From contig NZ_JBNWEO010000007.1 in the NCBI RefSeq assembly GCF_050496765.1, positions 1 to 64,000 on the forward strand: 64,000 bases of DNA, written 5' to 3'. The notes beneath the pieces are model-generated. The model was given only the letters and a program-made list of their open reading frames with translations. It was not told the origin of the DNA and did no database searches. The translations under genes and the position numbers were made by a program. Position 1 is the first letter of the stretch. The number at the start of each line of letters is the position of its first letter. Shown here piece after piece: positions 45,411 through 55,491 of this stretch. The DNA comes from JAEVLT01 sp050496765. Its GTDB lineage: Bacteria > Bacillota > Bacilli > Bacillales > Cytobacillaceae.

Positions 45411-46787
45411 TTATTTGCCGAGCTTGGCTTCAGCCAGTTCGATTTGGGCTTTTACTTGCTCAGGTGCCGTGCCGCCAAAGCTGTTGCGGACCGCAACGAC
45501 ATGTTCCGGCGCCAGCACCTCATAAATATCTTCCTCAAATAATGAACTGAATTGCTGGTACTCTTCAAAGCTCAAATCCAACAAAAATTTCTCCTGCTGG
45601 ATCGCATAAAGGACGATTTTCCCGATGACTTCATGCGCCTCACGAAATGGCAGGCCTTTGCGGACCAAGTAGTCAGCAATATCCGTTGCATTTGAAAAAT
45701 CATGGTTAATCGCTTTACGCATAACATTTGTATTCACTTTCATTGTTTCGATCATCGGTGCCAAAAGCTTTAATGAGCCTTCAAGCGTTTCGACTGTATC
45801 AAACATGCCTTCTTTGTCTTCTTGCAAATCTTTATTATAAGCAAGCGGCAATCCTTTTAAAACGGTCAACAGACCCATTAAGTTTCCGTACGTTCTGCCG
45901 GTTTTTCCCCTCAAAAGTTCAGGTACGTCAGGGTTTTTCTTTTGCGGCATGATGCTCGAACCGGTGCAAAAAGAATCGTCCAGTTCAATAAATTGAAATT
46001 CCTGGCTTGACCACAGAACAAACTCTTCAGAAAGGCGGGAGATATGGGTCATAATAATTGAGCCGATCGATAAAAATTCCAAAATAAAATCGCGGTCGCT
46101 CACAGCGTCCATGCTGTTTGGATAAATCGTTTCAAAACCGAGAATATCCGCGACACGTTCTCGATTAATCGGAAAAGTTGTCCCAGCTAATGCGCCGGAG
46201 CCAAGCGGCAGCCAATTGATCCGTTTTAAGCTATCAATCAGTCGCTCCTTATCGCGCTCAAACATCCAAAAGTATGCCATAAGATGATGGGCGAATGAAA
46301 CAGGCTGGGCGCGCTGAAGATGAGTATACCCGGGTATCAATGTCTCAACATTCACTTTTGCTTGTGCCAGCAAGGCTTGCTGCACGCTCTCAACCAGCGT
46401 GATAAGTTCAGTTGTTTTCGTGCGCAAATAGAGATGCATATCGGTTGCAACCTGGTCATTTCTGCTTCTGCCGGTATGCAGCTTGCCGCCGACCGAACCG
46501 ACTTTTTCGATCAGCAGTTTTTCTATATTCATGTGGATATCTTCATCTTCAACTAAAAATTCCACTTCATTGTTCTCAATCATTTTTTTGATCTCAAGCA
46601 GGCCAAGCTTTATTTTTCCAGCATCCTCTGACGGGATAATGCCACATTCCCCCAACATTTGTACATGTGCCAAGCTGCCGGCAATATCTTCTTTTGCCAA
46701 TTTTTGATCAAAAGAAATCGATGCAGTAAATTCTTCTACGAGCTTGTTCGTTTCCTTTGTAAAGCGCCCGCCCCATAACTTTGACAT
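45411..46787 (-). CDS. argH: Argininosuccinate lyase
   Basis: It cleaves argininosuccinate to arginine and fumarate, the last biosynthetic step. 458 residues, fumarase/aspartase superfamily. The signature GSSIMPQKKNPDVPE holds the catalytic Ser; the substrate-binding HTGRSRNDQVATDMHL and TPGYTHLQRAQP-like region (IPGYTHLQRAQPVSFAHH) are present. ATG 46787 has AGGAGGAA upstream. It lies 119 bp after argG in the same orientation, with an intercistronic hairpin at 46819-46841. Confidence 0.96.
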   Translation of the reverse strand: MSKLWGGRFTKETNKLVEEFTASISFDQKLAKEDIAGSLAHVQMLGECGIIPSEDAGKIKLGLLEIKKMIENNEVEFLVEDEDIHMNIEKLLIEKVGSVGGKLHTGRSRNDQVATDMHLYLRTKTTELITLVESVQQALLAQAKVNVETLIPGYTHLQRAQPVSFAHHLMAYFWMFERDKERLIDSLKRINWLPLGSGALAGTTFPINRERVADILGFETIYPNSMDAVSDRDFILEFLSIGSIIMTHISRLSEEFVLWSSQEFQFIELDDSFCTGSSIMPQKKNPDVPELLRGKTGRTYGNLMGLLTVLKGLPLAYNKDLQEDKEGMFDTVETLEGSLKLLAPMIETMKVNTNVMRKAINHDFSNATDIADYLVRKGLPFREAHEVIGKIVLYAIQQEKFLLDLSFEEYQQFSSLFEEDIYEVLAPEHVVAVRNSFGGTAPEQVKAQIELAEAKLGK

Positions 46788-46818
46788 TCTCTGTTCCTCC
46801 TGAACCGATATGAAGTTT

Positions 46819-46841
46819 GCCCTCGAAAAAATTTCGAGGGC
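46819..46841 (-). repeat. Intercistronic hairpin between argG and argH
   Basis: A perfect 10-bp stem GCCCTCGAAA/TTTCGAGGGC with a 3-base loop. No T-run follows, so it looks like a processing or stability element rather than a terminator. Confidence 0.75.
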
Positions 46842-46906
46842 ATGCCTTCTTTTATTTTAAACGATGTTTTTTTTGATATGCAAAATTGAGATCGCTGGCG
46901 AACCGG

Positions 46907-48118
46907 TTATTTTAAAACCGTTTCTTTTTGGTTGACTTCGGAATAAACTTTGGTTGGCAGCCCCCAGAGCTTAATAAAGCCCACTGCGGCATTGTGATCA
47001 AAGGCATCGCCTTTCGTATACGTAGCCAGCTCTTCATTGTATAAGCTGTGGACGGATTTTCTGCCGACAACGGTATGGTTTCCTTTGAAAAGCTTCACAC
47101 GAATGGTTCCCGAAACGACTTTTTGCGTTTCTTCAATAAAGGCATCCAGTGCTGCTTTTAGCGGAGAGTACCACAGACCTTCGTAAATAATTTTAGCCAT
47201 TTGCTGGTCAATCTGCGTTTTAAATTGCGTTACTTCTCGCGGCAGTGTAAGGAATTCCAATTCTTTATGGGCATTAATTAAAATTAATGCTGCTGGATTT
47301 TCATACACTTCACGCGATTTAATGCCAACAAGGCGGTTTTCAATATGGTCAATGCGGCCGACGCCATGTTTGCCGCCAAGCATATTTAATGTTTCGATTA
47401 ATTGCACAAGCGGAAGTTTTTCACCGTTCAATGCAACCGGAACGCCCTGCTCGAATTCAATCTCAATGTATTCTGCCTCATCCGGCGTCTGCTCAATCGG
47501 ATTTGTCCAGTCAAATGCAGCTTCCGGCGCTTCAGCCCACGGATTTTCAAGTACGCCGGCTTCGCAAGCACGTCCCCAAATATTGGCATCGATCGAGAAA
47601 GGATTTTCCAAATTAATTGGAATCGGAATACCATTTTTTTCGGCATACGCGATTTCTTCATCACGGGTCATTCCCCATTCACGTACTGGAGCAACGATTT
47701 TCAAGTTTGGATTCAGAGCTTGAATCGATACCTCAAAACGAACTTGGTCGTTTCCTTTTCCAGTGCAGCCGTGTGCAACGGCAACCGCGCCTTCTTTCTC
47801 GGCTACTTCGACCAATAGCTTAGAAATGAGCGGACGGGATAATGCGGAAGATAGCGGATATTTCCCTTCGTACAAACAGTTTGCTTTCAAGGCCGGAAGC
47901 AAGTAATCCTTTGCCAGCATTTCTTTTGCATCAATCATATAGGCTTTAATGGCACCGACATTCAATGCTTTATTTTTAATCGCTTCAAGATCCTTGCCTT
48001 CTCCCACATCAAGACCGAGCGCAATCACATCGTATCCATATTTTTCTTGAATCCATTTCACTGAAACGGATGTATCTAAACCGCCTGAATAGGCTAGAAC
48101 AATTTTCTCTTTTGACAT
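46907..48118 (-). CDS. argG: Argininosuccinate synthase
   Basis: It joins citrulline and aspartate with ATP. 403 residues. N-terminal PP-loop VLAYSGGLDTSVSVKW, AHGCTGKGNDQVRFE, and the tetramerisation-type C-terminus are all present. ATG 48118 has CGAGGGGAC upstream; an in-frame start further upstream is not needed. Its own promoter region contains two ARG-box-like sites (48142-48175), so argG-argH forms a unit separate from the argCJBD-carAB-argF unit although both run in the same direction. Confidence 0.96.
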   Translation of the reverse strand: MSKEKIVLAYSGGLDTSVSVKWIQEKYGYDVIALGLDVGEGKDLEAIKNKALNVGAIKAYMIDAKEMLAKDYLLPALKANCLYEGKYPLSSALSRPLISKLLVEVAEKEGAVAVAHGCTGKGNDQVRFEVSIQALNPNLKIVAPVREWGMTRDEEIAYAEKNGIPIPINLENPFSIDANIWGRACEAGVLENPWAEAPEAAFDWTNPIEQTPDEAEYIEIEFEQGVPVALNGEKLPLVQLIETLNMLGGKHGVGRIDHIENRLVGIKSREVYENPAALILINAHKELEFLTLPREVTQFKTQIDQQMAKIIYEGLWYSPLKAALDAFIEETQKVVSGTIRVKLFKGNHTVVGRKSVHSLYNEELATYTKGDAFDHNAAVGFIKLWGLPTKVYSEVNQKETVLK

Positions 48119-48141
48119 CTTACTGTCCCCTCGCAATATGT

Positions 48142-48175
48142 TGTATTAAAATTCATTTGATAGAATTATTATACA
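48142..48175 (-). promoter_or_regulatory. Tandem ARG boxes upstream of argG
   Basis: The minus strand reads TGAATTTTAATACA (48155-48142, 13 of 14 to TGAATWWWWATTCA) and TGTATAATAATTCT (48175-48162, 12 of 14), 20 bp apart. The upstream box overlaps a TATAAT at 48173-48168. This fits repression by the arginine repressor AhrC/ArgR. Confidence 0.65.
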
Positions 48176-48194
48176 TCCAATCGCATAGAAATTG

Positions 48195-49175
48195 CTAGTA
48201 TTTTTTTTCAAGTAAAATTTTCAAAATTGCTTTCTGGGCATGGAGCCGGTTTTCTGCTTCATCAAAGACGACGGAATGTGGGCCATCGATAATCTCTGCT
48301 GTCACTTCTTCGCCGCGGTGTGCTGGCAGGCAATGCAGGAAGATAAAATCATCTTTCGCATTTTCACATAATGCTTCGTTCACTTGATAGGCTTTTAAGT
48401 CTTCCATTCTTTTTTGCTGCTCTCGTTCCTGACCCATGCTCGCCCATACGTCAGTCACCACCACATCCGCGCCGCTGACCGCTTCTTTCGGATCATGGCA
48501 AATCGTGATGGAGCCGCACGTTATTTCCGCATCTATCTCTGCTTTTGCCACAATTTCCTCGTTCGGCAAATATCCTGCAGGACTTGCGATCGCAATATGC
48601 ATCCCCGTTTTCGCCGCTCCCTCAATTAACGAGTGAGCCATATTGTTGTTTCCATCTCCCAGATAGCAAAGCTTAAGTCCTGAAAGCTTTCCTTTCTGTT
48701 CTAAAATTGTTAACAGATCTGCCATCACCTGTGTTGGATGCTGCAAATCGGTCAGTCCGTTGATAACTGGAACAGTTGCGTGTGCTGCAAGTTCTTCAAC
48801 AGATTCATGGGAAAATGTGCGGATCATGATGCCATCCACATAACGTGACAACACTTTCGCCGTATCGGAAATCGATTCGCCTCTGCCAAGCTGAATATCT
48901 TTTGAACTCAAGAAAATTGCATGGCCGCCAAGCTGGAGCATTCCGACTTCAAAGGAAACGCGTGTTCTTGTTGATGATTTTTCAAAAATCATTCCAAGCA
49001 CTTTTCCGCTTAAAAACGAATGCGGTTTTCCAGCCTTTTGCATTGCTTTTAATTCCTGTGCCGTTTCAAGCAAACTCAAGATCTCTTCAGGCGTATAATC
49101 GGCCAGCTGCAGGAAGTCTTTTCCCTGCAACAGCCCGCTATTCTCGATTCCGTTTTGTTTCATTGTATTCTGCAT
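48195..49175 (-). CDS. argF: Ornithine carbamoyltransferase
   Basis: It makes citrulline from ornithine and carbamoyl phosphate. 326 residues. The carbamoyl-phosphate motif EKSSTRTRVSFE, HPTQVMADLLTI, the ornithine-loop equivalents and HCLPAHRGEEVT are intact. ATG 49175 has TAGGGGGAG upstream. It follows carB by 11 bp and closes the seven-gene operon; no strong terminator was noticed before argG. Confidence 0.96.
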   Translation of the reverse strand: MQNTMKQNGIENSGLLQGKDFLQLADYTPEEILSLLETAQELKAMQKAGKPHSFLSGKVLGMIFEKSSTRTRVSFEVGMLQLGGHAIFLSSKDIQLGRGESISDTAKVLSRYVDGIMIRTFSHESVEELAAHATVPVINGLTDLQHPTQVMADLLTILEQKGKLSGLKLCYLGDGNNNMAHSLIEGAAKTGMHIAIASPAGYLPNEEIVAKAEIDAEITCGSITICHDPKEAVSGADVVVTDVWASMGQEREQQKRMEDLKAYQVNEALCENAKDDFIFLHCLPAHRGEEVTAEIIDGPHSVVFDEAENRLHAQKAILKILLEKKY

Positions 49176-49186
49176 GGATACTCCCC

Positions 49187-52100
49187 CTAGGATAAGCTTT
49201 TTTCCATTTGATAGTATTCCCCAACCGTTCTTACCACAGCTTTTTGAGGGGATTGCTTCCAAAGACCAATAATCGCCTTTACGGTATCTAAATGGGTAAA
49301 GGATGGAATCGTAAAACGTGTGGCCTGTTCGCGGATCGCAAAACCGAATTTGCGGTCATCGCGCCCTTGATTTGGAATATTGATCACAAGACCGACCTCT
49401 TGTTTTTTGAAAAGATCTATAAGCTGCTGTTCATTTTTGATGATGGTCTCAACAGCAATGCCATTCTTTTGTAAAAATTGCGCCGTTCCTTCGGTTGCCG
49501 CAAGTCTGCACGCCTGCTTTGCCAACGACCCCATTATCGGTAGGCTTTCGGCTTTTGCACGATCAGAAATCGAGCATAGAATTAGCTTTTCGCTTGCAGG
49601 CTGATCCGCCAGCAGTACTGTTTTATCAAGCGCCTCTTGGAACGTAGAACCGAGGCCAAGCACTTCACCGGTTGATTTCATTTCAGGGCCAAGAATCGGA
49701 TCCACCCCTTTTAACTTTCCAGAAGAAAAAATTGGCTTTTTCACTGAATAATAACCTGGCTCTTCCAGCAGTCCTTGTTGAGGGCTAAGGGTTGCTGCCG
49801 CGGCACCTAATTGAACCTTTGTTGCCCACTCGATCAGCGGTACACTGGTGACTTTGCTGATGATTGGCACGGTTCTAGATGAGCGCGGGTTCACTTCAAG
49901 AACATATACTTTCCCATCATTTATGACAAATTGAATATTCATGATCCCAACAATCGGCAATGCTTTCGCGATTCTGCCAGCATAATCAATTAACGTTCCC
50001 TTCATCTCGGACGTTAAAGTCAGCGGCGGAAAAATTGAAATGCTGTCGCCGGAATGAACACCGGCTCGTTCAATATGCTCAAAAATTCCGGGTACAAGAA
50101 TTTCCTCGCCATCGCTGACAACATCCATTTCACATTCAAGCCCTGGCACAAACCGGTCAACCAATAGCGGCCACATTTGTTCATAGGCATTTTTCTCGAT
50201 CTGCTCGACATAGTGAATCAACTCGTCTTTTGAATAAAAGGTAAACATCGACTGTCCGCCAATCACATAGGATGGACGAACCAATACTGGAAAGCCAAGT
50301 TTTTCGGCCGCTTCGAGCAGCTGATCGGAATGGGCAGCAATTTCACCTTCAATATGCGGAATCGCCAAGTTTTCAAGCAATTGGTAAAATTCTTCCCGAT
50401 CCTCAAGCCGGTCGACATTTTCGACAGCCGTACCTAAAATCTTTACACCTTCTTCTTCTAATGCATGGGCAATATTGATGGCCGTCTGCCCGCCAAATTG
50501 AATCAGTACACCTTCGACGTTTTCTTTTTCAACCACATTTAATACATCTTCAACCGCCAGCGGCTCAAAGTACAGACGATCGGCAATTGAAACATCGGTG
50601 CTGACCGTTTCCGGATTATTATTGATCACGATCGCTTCATAGCCCATTTTCTTGATGGCTTTTGCCGCGTGTACGGAACAGTAATCAAACTCAATGCCTT
50701 GGCCGATTCGAATCGGCCCGGAACCGATGACAAGGATTTTTCGTTGATCTGACTCTTCCACCTCATCAACCCCTTGCCAAGTGGAATAGTAATACGGTGT
50801 GGCAGCATCAAATTCAGCCGAACATGTATCAACCATCTTATAGCCAGGAGCCCAATTCAGTTCCTTCCACTTCATGCGGATTTGTTTTTCCGTAACGCCG
50901 TAAAGTTTGGCAAGCAAACGATCGGATACATTGCTGCGCTTTGCCGTTTTCAACAATGTAATGGGTGCTTCCTCCCATGTGCAGGTTGACAGCTCAAGCT
51001 CCAGTTCTACTGCTGCTTTTATTTTCACCAAAAACCACTGATCAATTTGCGTCAGCTGCATTACTTTTTCCAGGGCCATCCCGCGCCGGAAGGCTTCTGC
51101 AATCATAAACAAGCGCTGATCATTGGCGGTTTCCAGCATTAAGATCAAATCTTCCGTATCAAGCAATTTGGCAAATTCATGGCCTGTCAGGCTGTAGGTA
51201 TTCAATTCAAGTGACCGGATCGCTTTGTTTAAAGCTCCTTCAAAGGTCCGCTCAATTGCCATCACTTCCCCGGTTGCTTTCATCTGCGTACCAAGCGTGC
51301 GGTTCGCTTCGGGAAATTTGTCAAACGGGAATCGCGGCAATTTCACGACAATATAATCAATCGCCGGTTCAAACGATGCGAACGTGTTGCCGGTAATCGG
51401 ATTAAGAATTTCGTCCAAATGATAGCCGATTGAGCATTTTGCCGCCATTCTTGCAATCGGGTAGCCGGTTGCTTTTGACGCCAAGGCCGATGAACGGCTG
51501 ACCCGCGGATTGACTTCGATGATATAGTATTGGTTTGATTCAGGATGAAGCGCAAATTGAATATTGCAGCCGCCGATGATTTCAAGTTCTCTGATTACTT
51601 TAATTGAAGCGTCGCGAAGCATTTGGTACTGCACATCGGTTAATGTCTGCGACGGAGCAACGACAATCGAATCGCCGGTGTGAACGCCGACCGGATCCAT
51701 GTTTTCCATATTGCAGACGATAATGCATGTATCATTCGCGTCACGCATGACTTCGTATTCGATTTCCTTCCAGCCTTTAATGCTTCGTTCCAAAAGAACC
51801 TGGTGGATCGGGCTTGCAGCCAACCCTTTTTTCAGTACGACTTCAAGTTCTTCCTCGTTATGGGCAAAACCGCCGCCTTCACCGCCTAATGTATAGGCAG
51901 GACGGACAATGACAGGGTAGCCGATTTTCTCAACAAACTGGACGCCCTCTTCAAAGCTGTGAATGATGCTCGATTCCGGAATCGGTTCGCCGATTTCAAG
52001 CATCAGGCTGCGAAATTTTTCGCGGTCCTCGCCTTTTTTAATGGATTCAACCGAGGTCCCGAGCAGTTTCACCCCGTGCTTTTGTAAAATTTGCTTTTCA

Positions 52101-52408
52101 AAAAGTTGAACGGCCAAATTCAGTCCGGTCTGCCCGCCCAATGTTCCGATCATGCCATCAGGCTTTTCTTTTTCGATGATTTTTTCGATGGTTTCAGCGG
52201 TGAGCGGCTCCATGTAGACCTTGTCAGCGATCGCTTCATCGGTCATAATCGTCGCCGGGTTGTTATTGACGAGGACAACCTCGATTCCTTCTTCTTTTAA
52301 AGCAATACATGCTTGCGTTCCGGCATAATCGAACTCGGCGGCCTGCCCGATCACAATCGGCCCCGATCCGATGACAAGTACTTTTTTCAAATTTTTATCG
52401 AATGGCAT
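49187..52408 (-). CDS. carB: Carbamoyl-phosphate synthase large subunit (arginine type)
   Basis: It makes carbamoyl phosphate from ammonia, bicarbonate and two ATP. 1073 residues: two homologous ATP-grasp halves (VIGSGPIVIGQAAEFDYAG near residue 12 and VIGSGPIRIGQGIEFDYCS near 560), a linking oligomerisation domain, and a C-terminal MGS-type regulatory domain (about 930-1070, VGLVINIPNQGRDDRKFGF). Its start overlaps the end of carA by 14 bases. Context in the arg operon marks it as the arginine-dedicated enzyme, distinct from the pyrimidine copy. Confidence 0.96.
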   Translation of the reverse strand: MPFDKNLKKVLVIGSGPIVIGQAAEFDYAGTQACIALKEEGIEVVLVNNNPATIMTDEAIADKVYMEPLTAETIEKIIEKEKPDGMIGTLGGQTGLNLAVQLFEKQILQKHGVKLLGTSVESIKKGEDREKFRSLMLEIGEPIPESSIIHSFEEGVQFVEKIGYPVIVRPAYTLGGEGGGFAHNEEELEVVLKKGLAASPIHQVLLERSIKGWKEIEYEVMRDANDTCIIVCNMENMDPVGVHTGDSIVVAPSQTLTDVQYQMLRDASIKVIRELEIIGGCNIQFALHPESNQYYIIEVNPRVSRSSALASKATGYPIARMAAKCSIGYHLDEILNPITGNTFASFEPAIDYIVVKLPRFPFDKFPEANRTLGTQMKATGEVMAIERTFEGALNKAIRSLELNTYSLTGHEFAKLLDTEDLILMLETANDQRLFMIAEAFRRGMALEKVMQLTQIDQWFLVKIKAAVELELELSTCTWEEAPITLLKTAKRSNVSDRLLAKLYGVTEKQIRMKWKELNWAPGYKMVDTCSAEFDAATPYYYSTWQGVDEVEESDQRKILVIGSGPIRIGQGIEFDYCSVHAAKAIKKMGYEAIVINNNPETVSTDVSIADRLYFEPLAVEDVLNVVEKENVEGVLIQFGGQTAINIAHALEEEGVKILGTAVENVDRLEDREEFYQLLENLAIPHIEGEIAAHSDQLLEAAEKLGFPVLVRPSYVIGGQSMFTFYSKDELIHYVEQIEKNAYEQMWPLLVDRFVPGLECEMDVVSDGEEILVPGIFEHIERAGVHSGDSISIFPPLTLTSEMKGTLIDYAGRIAKALPIVGIMNIQFVINDGKVYVLEVNPRSSRTVPIISKVTSVPLIEWATKVQLGAAAATLSPQQGLLEEPGYYSVKKPIFSSGKLKGVDPILGPEMKSTGEVLGLGSTFQEALDKTVLLADQPASEKLILCSISDRAKAESLPIMGSLAKQACRLAATEGTAQFLQKNGIAVETIIKNEQQLIDLFKKQEVGLVINIPNQGRDDRKFGFAIREQATRFTIPSFTHLDTVKAIIGLWKQSPQKAVVRTVGEYYQMEKSLS

Positions 52409-53477
52409 AGCGAGTCTCTCCTAAAGAACTAATCTGTTTTACAAAGTCAGTTAAAATATGTGCTGTATCGCTTGGCCCCGGATGGGCTTCCGGATGAAAT
52501 TGGACAGTCTGGATTGGGTAATGGACATGCTTTAATCCTTCAATTGACTGGTCATTGACGTTTCGATAAGTAATCTCAAATACTTGTTTGTCAATGCTTT
52601 CATCCATCACGACATAGCTATGGTTCTGTGCTGTAATCTTTACTTTGCCTGTCAGCAGTTCCTTTACCGGATGGTTGGCGCCGCGGTGTCCATAGGCGAG
52701 CTTCGTCGTTTTCGCCCCATAGGCAAGCGCAATGAGCTGGTGCCCAAGGCAAATTCCTAGTGTCGGAAAATGTTCTGTTGTTTTCTTTATTTCAGGCAGC
52801 CATGATTTCAGCTCCATCGGATCACTAGGCCCGTTGCTTAACAACACCCCGTCAGGAGACAATGCTTTCACTTGTTCAAACGTCGTATTGTATGGTACGA
52901 CGGTAACCGTGCAATTTTCTTCTAAAAGTGCAGTTAAAATCGATTTCTTATAGCCAAAGTCCATCAAGACAACATGTGGACCATTGTTTTTGTACGTAAC
53001 GGCTTTTTTGGAGGAAACTTGAGCAACCCAAAACGGCTGTTTGGCAGGTGCAGGAAAGGCGGATGAATCCAGTTTTTCACTGCTTATGATTGCCTTTACA
53101 GTGCCGCGGCTGCGAATCGTTTTCACAAGCAGCCGGGTGTCCACCCCAGCAAGCCCGGACACCCCGGCTTTGCTTAGTTTTTCAGAGAATTTTTCAATGG
53201 ATTGATAATGGCTTGGCGTTTCGCATAAATCACTGATCACGACACCGGCAAGTGATGGCGTGATGCTCTCGTCGTCCAGTGCATTCACTCCGTAATTGCC
53301 GATGATCGGATAGCAAAAGGTAATGATTTGCCCGGCATATGATGGATCTGTGATGATTTCCTGATAGCCTGTCATACTTGTGTTAAAAACAACTTCACCA
53401 AACGAGTCATTACATGATCCGATTAACGTTCCTTCAAAAACTTCTCCTGTTTCCAAAGTAAGGTATCCTTGTTTCAC
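52395..53477 (-). CDS. carA: Carbamoyl-phosphate synthase small subunit (arginine type)
   Basis: The glutaminase subunit that feeds ammonia to CarB. 360 residues. An N-terminal CPSase domain (TLETGEVFEGTLIG, NTSMTGYQEIITDPSYAGQI) is followed by a class I amidotransferase with the nucleophile in LGICLGHQLIAL and the catalytic His/Glu in FHPEAHPGPSD. It starts at GTG 53477 with AAAGGCGTGGG upstream, 18 bp after argD. Confidence 0.95.
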   Translation of the reverse strand: MKQGYLTLETGEVFEGTLIGSCNDSFGEVVFNTSMTGYQEIITDPSYAGQIITFCYPIIGNYGVNALDDESITPSLAGVVISDLCETPSHYQSIEKFSEKLSKAGVSGLAGVDTRLLVKTIRSRGTVKAIISSEKLDSSAFPAPAKQPFWVAQVSSKKAVTYKNNGPHVVLMDFGYKKSILTALLEENCTVTVVPYNTTFEQVKALSPDGVLLSNGPSDPMELKSWLPEIKKTTEHFPTLGICLGHQLIALAYGAKTTKLAYGHRGANHPVKELLTGKVKITAQNHSYVVMDESIDKQVFEITYRNVNDQSIEGLKHVHYPIQTVQFHPEAHPGPSDTAHILTDFVKQISSLGETRYAIR

Positions 53478-53495
53478 TCATCCCACGCCTTTCTT

Positions 53496-54683
53496 CTATA
53501 TACTTTGGAAAGCCTTCTTCAGCTTACCGGTAAATTCGTTGATTTCTTCAAGTGATGCTGTAAGCGGCGGCAAAATTCGGACAACATCCGGACCTGCGGT
53601 TAAAATCAGCAAGTTTTCGGCAAGCGCTTTTTGAACAATCGCCGGGGCAATGCCGTCGACGACGATTCCCTTTAAAAGTCCTAAACCGCGGATGTCTTTG
53701 ATGACGTTGAATTCGTTCTTTAATTCAGCTAATGTTTCATCTAAAACGGCGGCGGTTTCCTTCGCTTGTTCCAGCAAACCGCTTGTTAAAAGATAATTTA
53801 ACGTTGCCAGGCCTGCAGCAGTTGCCAGCGGGTTGCCGCCAAATGTGCTGCCGTGGCTTCCTGGATCAAATGCTTTTGCCACTTGTTCTTTAGCAATGAT
53901 GGCGCCAATCGGAAAACCCGATCCAAGTCCCTTGGCAACACTGATCACATCCGGCTCAATTCCATATTGCTCGTAGGCAAACAATGTTCCTGTGCGTCCC
54001 ATGCCTGTTTGGATTTCATCGATCATCAGCAATATATCGTTTTCTTTGCAAATCTCCTCAAGTTGTTTTACCCATTCAAGGTCTGCCGGAATCACGCCGC
54101 CTTCTCCTTGCACCAGTTCGAAGAGAACGGCAGCCGGATTCAGCTCTTTCAACTGTTCAAGTGCAGCCGGGTCATTGTATGTCAAATAGTGAAAGCCTGA
54201 TACCAATGGAAGAAAGCCTTGCTGAATTTTCTCTTGACCTGTTGCCGACATGGTGGCAAGCGTTCTTCCGTGGAACGATTGTTTAAAGGTAATGACTTGG
54301 TATGAATCTTTGTTTTTTATTTTTTGCGCGTATTTTCTCGCCAGTTTGATCGCTGCTTCATTTGCTTCCGCCCCGCTGTTGCAAAAGAAAACTTGATCCC
54401 CAAAGGTATTTTTCACAAGCAGCTCGGCCAACGCCTGCTGGTTTGGAATATGGTACAGATTGGAGCAATGCCATAAGTTTTGCAATTGTTCCTCAAGTTT
54501 TTCTTTTACCGGATCGGGTACATGGCCTAAATTGCAGGTAGCGATTCCGGATGTAAAATCTAAATATTGCTTGCCTTTGTCATCCCACACATAGCTGCCT
54601 TTTCCTTTTACAAGTGTTACCGGAAAGCGGCCGTAGGTGGCCATCAATGGTGAAATCGTTGATACACTTGATTCATTTGTCAT
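53496..54683 (-). CDS. argD: N-acetylornithine aminotransferase
   Basis: A PLP aminotransferase that forms N-acetylornithine. 395 residues, class III fold. Cofactor lysine in SVAKGLGSGFPIGA, phosphate region NSGAEANEAAIKLARKYA, and DEIQTGMGRTG. It starts at 54683 with GAGGTG upstream and overlaps argB by four bases (ATGA), so the two are coupled. Fourth gene of the operon. Confidence 0.95.
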   Translation of the reverse strand: MTNESSVSTISPLMATYGRFPVTLVKGKGSYVWDDKGKQYLDFTSGIATCNLGHVPDPVKEKLEEQLQNLWHCSNLYHIPNQQALAELLVKNTFGDQVFFCNSGAEANEAAIKLARKYAQKIKNKDSYQVITFKQSFHGRTLATMSATGQEKIQQGFLPLVSGFHYLTYNDPAALEQLKELNPAAVLFELVQGEGGVIPADLEWVKQLEEICKENDILLMIDEIQTGMGRTGTLFAYEQYGIEPDVISVAKGLGSGFPIGAIIAKEQVAKAFDPGSHGSTFGGNPLATAAGLATLNYLLTSGLLEQAKETAAVLDETLAELKNEFNVIKDIRGLGLLKGIVVDGIAPAIVQKALAENLLILTAGPDVVRILPPLTASLEEINEFTGKLKKAFQSI

Positions 54684-55480
54684 TTTACGAGCACCTCTTC
54701 TAACACAATTTTTGTCCCAATGTCTTTGCCGCCTACATAGTCAAGCAAACTATTTTCCTGAAAACCATTGATGATTCCAACTTCAGGGATGTTATGAACT
54801 AGGCCGTCAATCGCAGCTTTTGCTTTTGGAATCATGCCACCCCAAATCGTTTGATCCGCAATCATCGCTTCGAGTTTCGATTTCGTAATCTTTGCAAGCC
54901 GTTGTTTCTTGTTGTTTTTTTCGATTAAAATTCCCGGTATATCGCTGATAAAGCAAAGGTTTGCTTCCATCGCCTTGGCAATTGCCGATGCTGCGACATC
55001 GCCATTGATGTTATACCTTTGACCCTTTTCATCCACCCCGACTGGCGAGATGACGGGAATGTAGCCTTGCAAGATGACCCCTTCAAGCAATTCCTTGTTC
55101 ACTTTAACGACTTCTCCTACATACCCAAGCGTTTTGTGATCTTTGCTCGGCACTGCTTGTAACAATGCTCCGTCAACACCGCTGATTCCAAGTGCGGTGC
55201 CGCCTGTTTCGTTTAGGTTTCGAACGACTTGTTTATTCACCGATCCGCTTAAAACCATTTCGACAACATCCAGCACTTCGTGGGTTGTCACACGCAGTCC
55301 ATTTACAAAGGTTGTTTCGACGTCTAATTTTTTTAACAATGAAGTGATGAGCGGCCCGCCGCCGTGAACGATAATCGGCATCCATTTGCCTGATTGCTGT
55401 AGCGAAACAATATTTTGATAGAAGGATTTTGGCAAATTTTCCAAAACACTGCCGCCGCATTTAATGACTAGATACTTCAT
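54680..55480 (-). CDS. argB: N-acetylglutamate kinase
   Basis: It phosphorylates N-acetylglutamate. 266 residues, amino-acid kinase fold. N-terminal KCGGSVLENL, the nucleotide/substrate loop VHGGGPLITSLLKKL, RYNINGDVAASAIAKAM and the C-terminal GGMIPKAKAAIDG. It starts 11 bp after argJ. As ArgJ recycles acetyl groups here, ArgB is the likely feedback point. Confidence 0.95.
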   Translation of the reverse strand: MKYLVIKCGGSVLENLPKSFYQNIVSLQQSGKWMPIIVHGGGPLITSLLKKLDVETTFVNGLRVTTHEVLDVVEMVLSGSVNKQVVRNLNETGGTALGISGVDGALLQAVPSKDHKTLGYVGEVVKVNKELLEGVILQGYIPVISPVGVDEKGQRYNINGDVAASAIAKAMEANLCFISDIPGILIEKNNKKQRLAKITKSKLEAMIADQTIWGGMIPKAKAAIDGLVHNIPEVGIINGFQENSLLDYVGGKDIGTKIVLEEVLVK

Positions 55481-55491
55481 TCCTCTTCACC

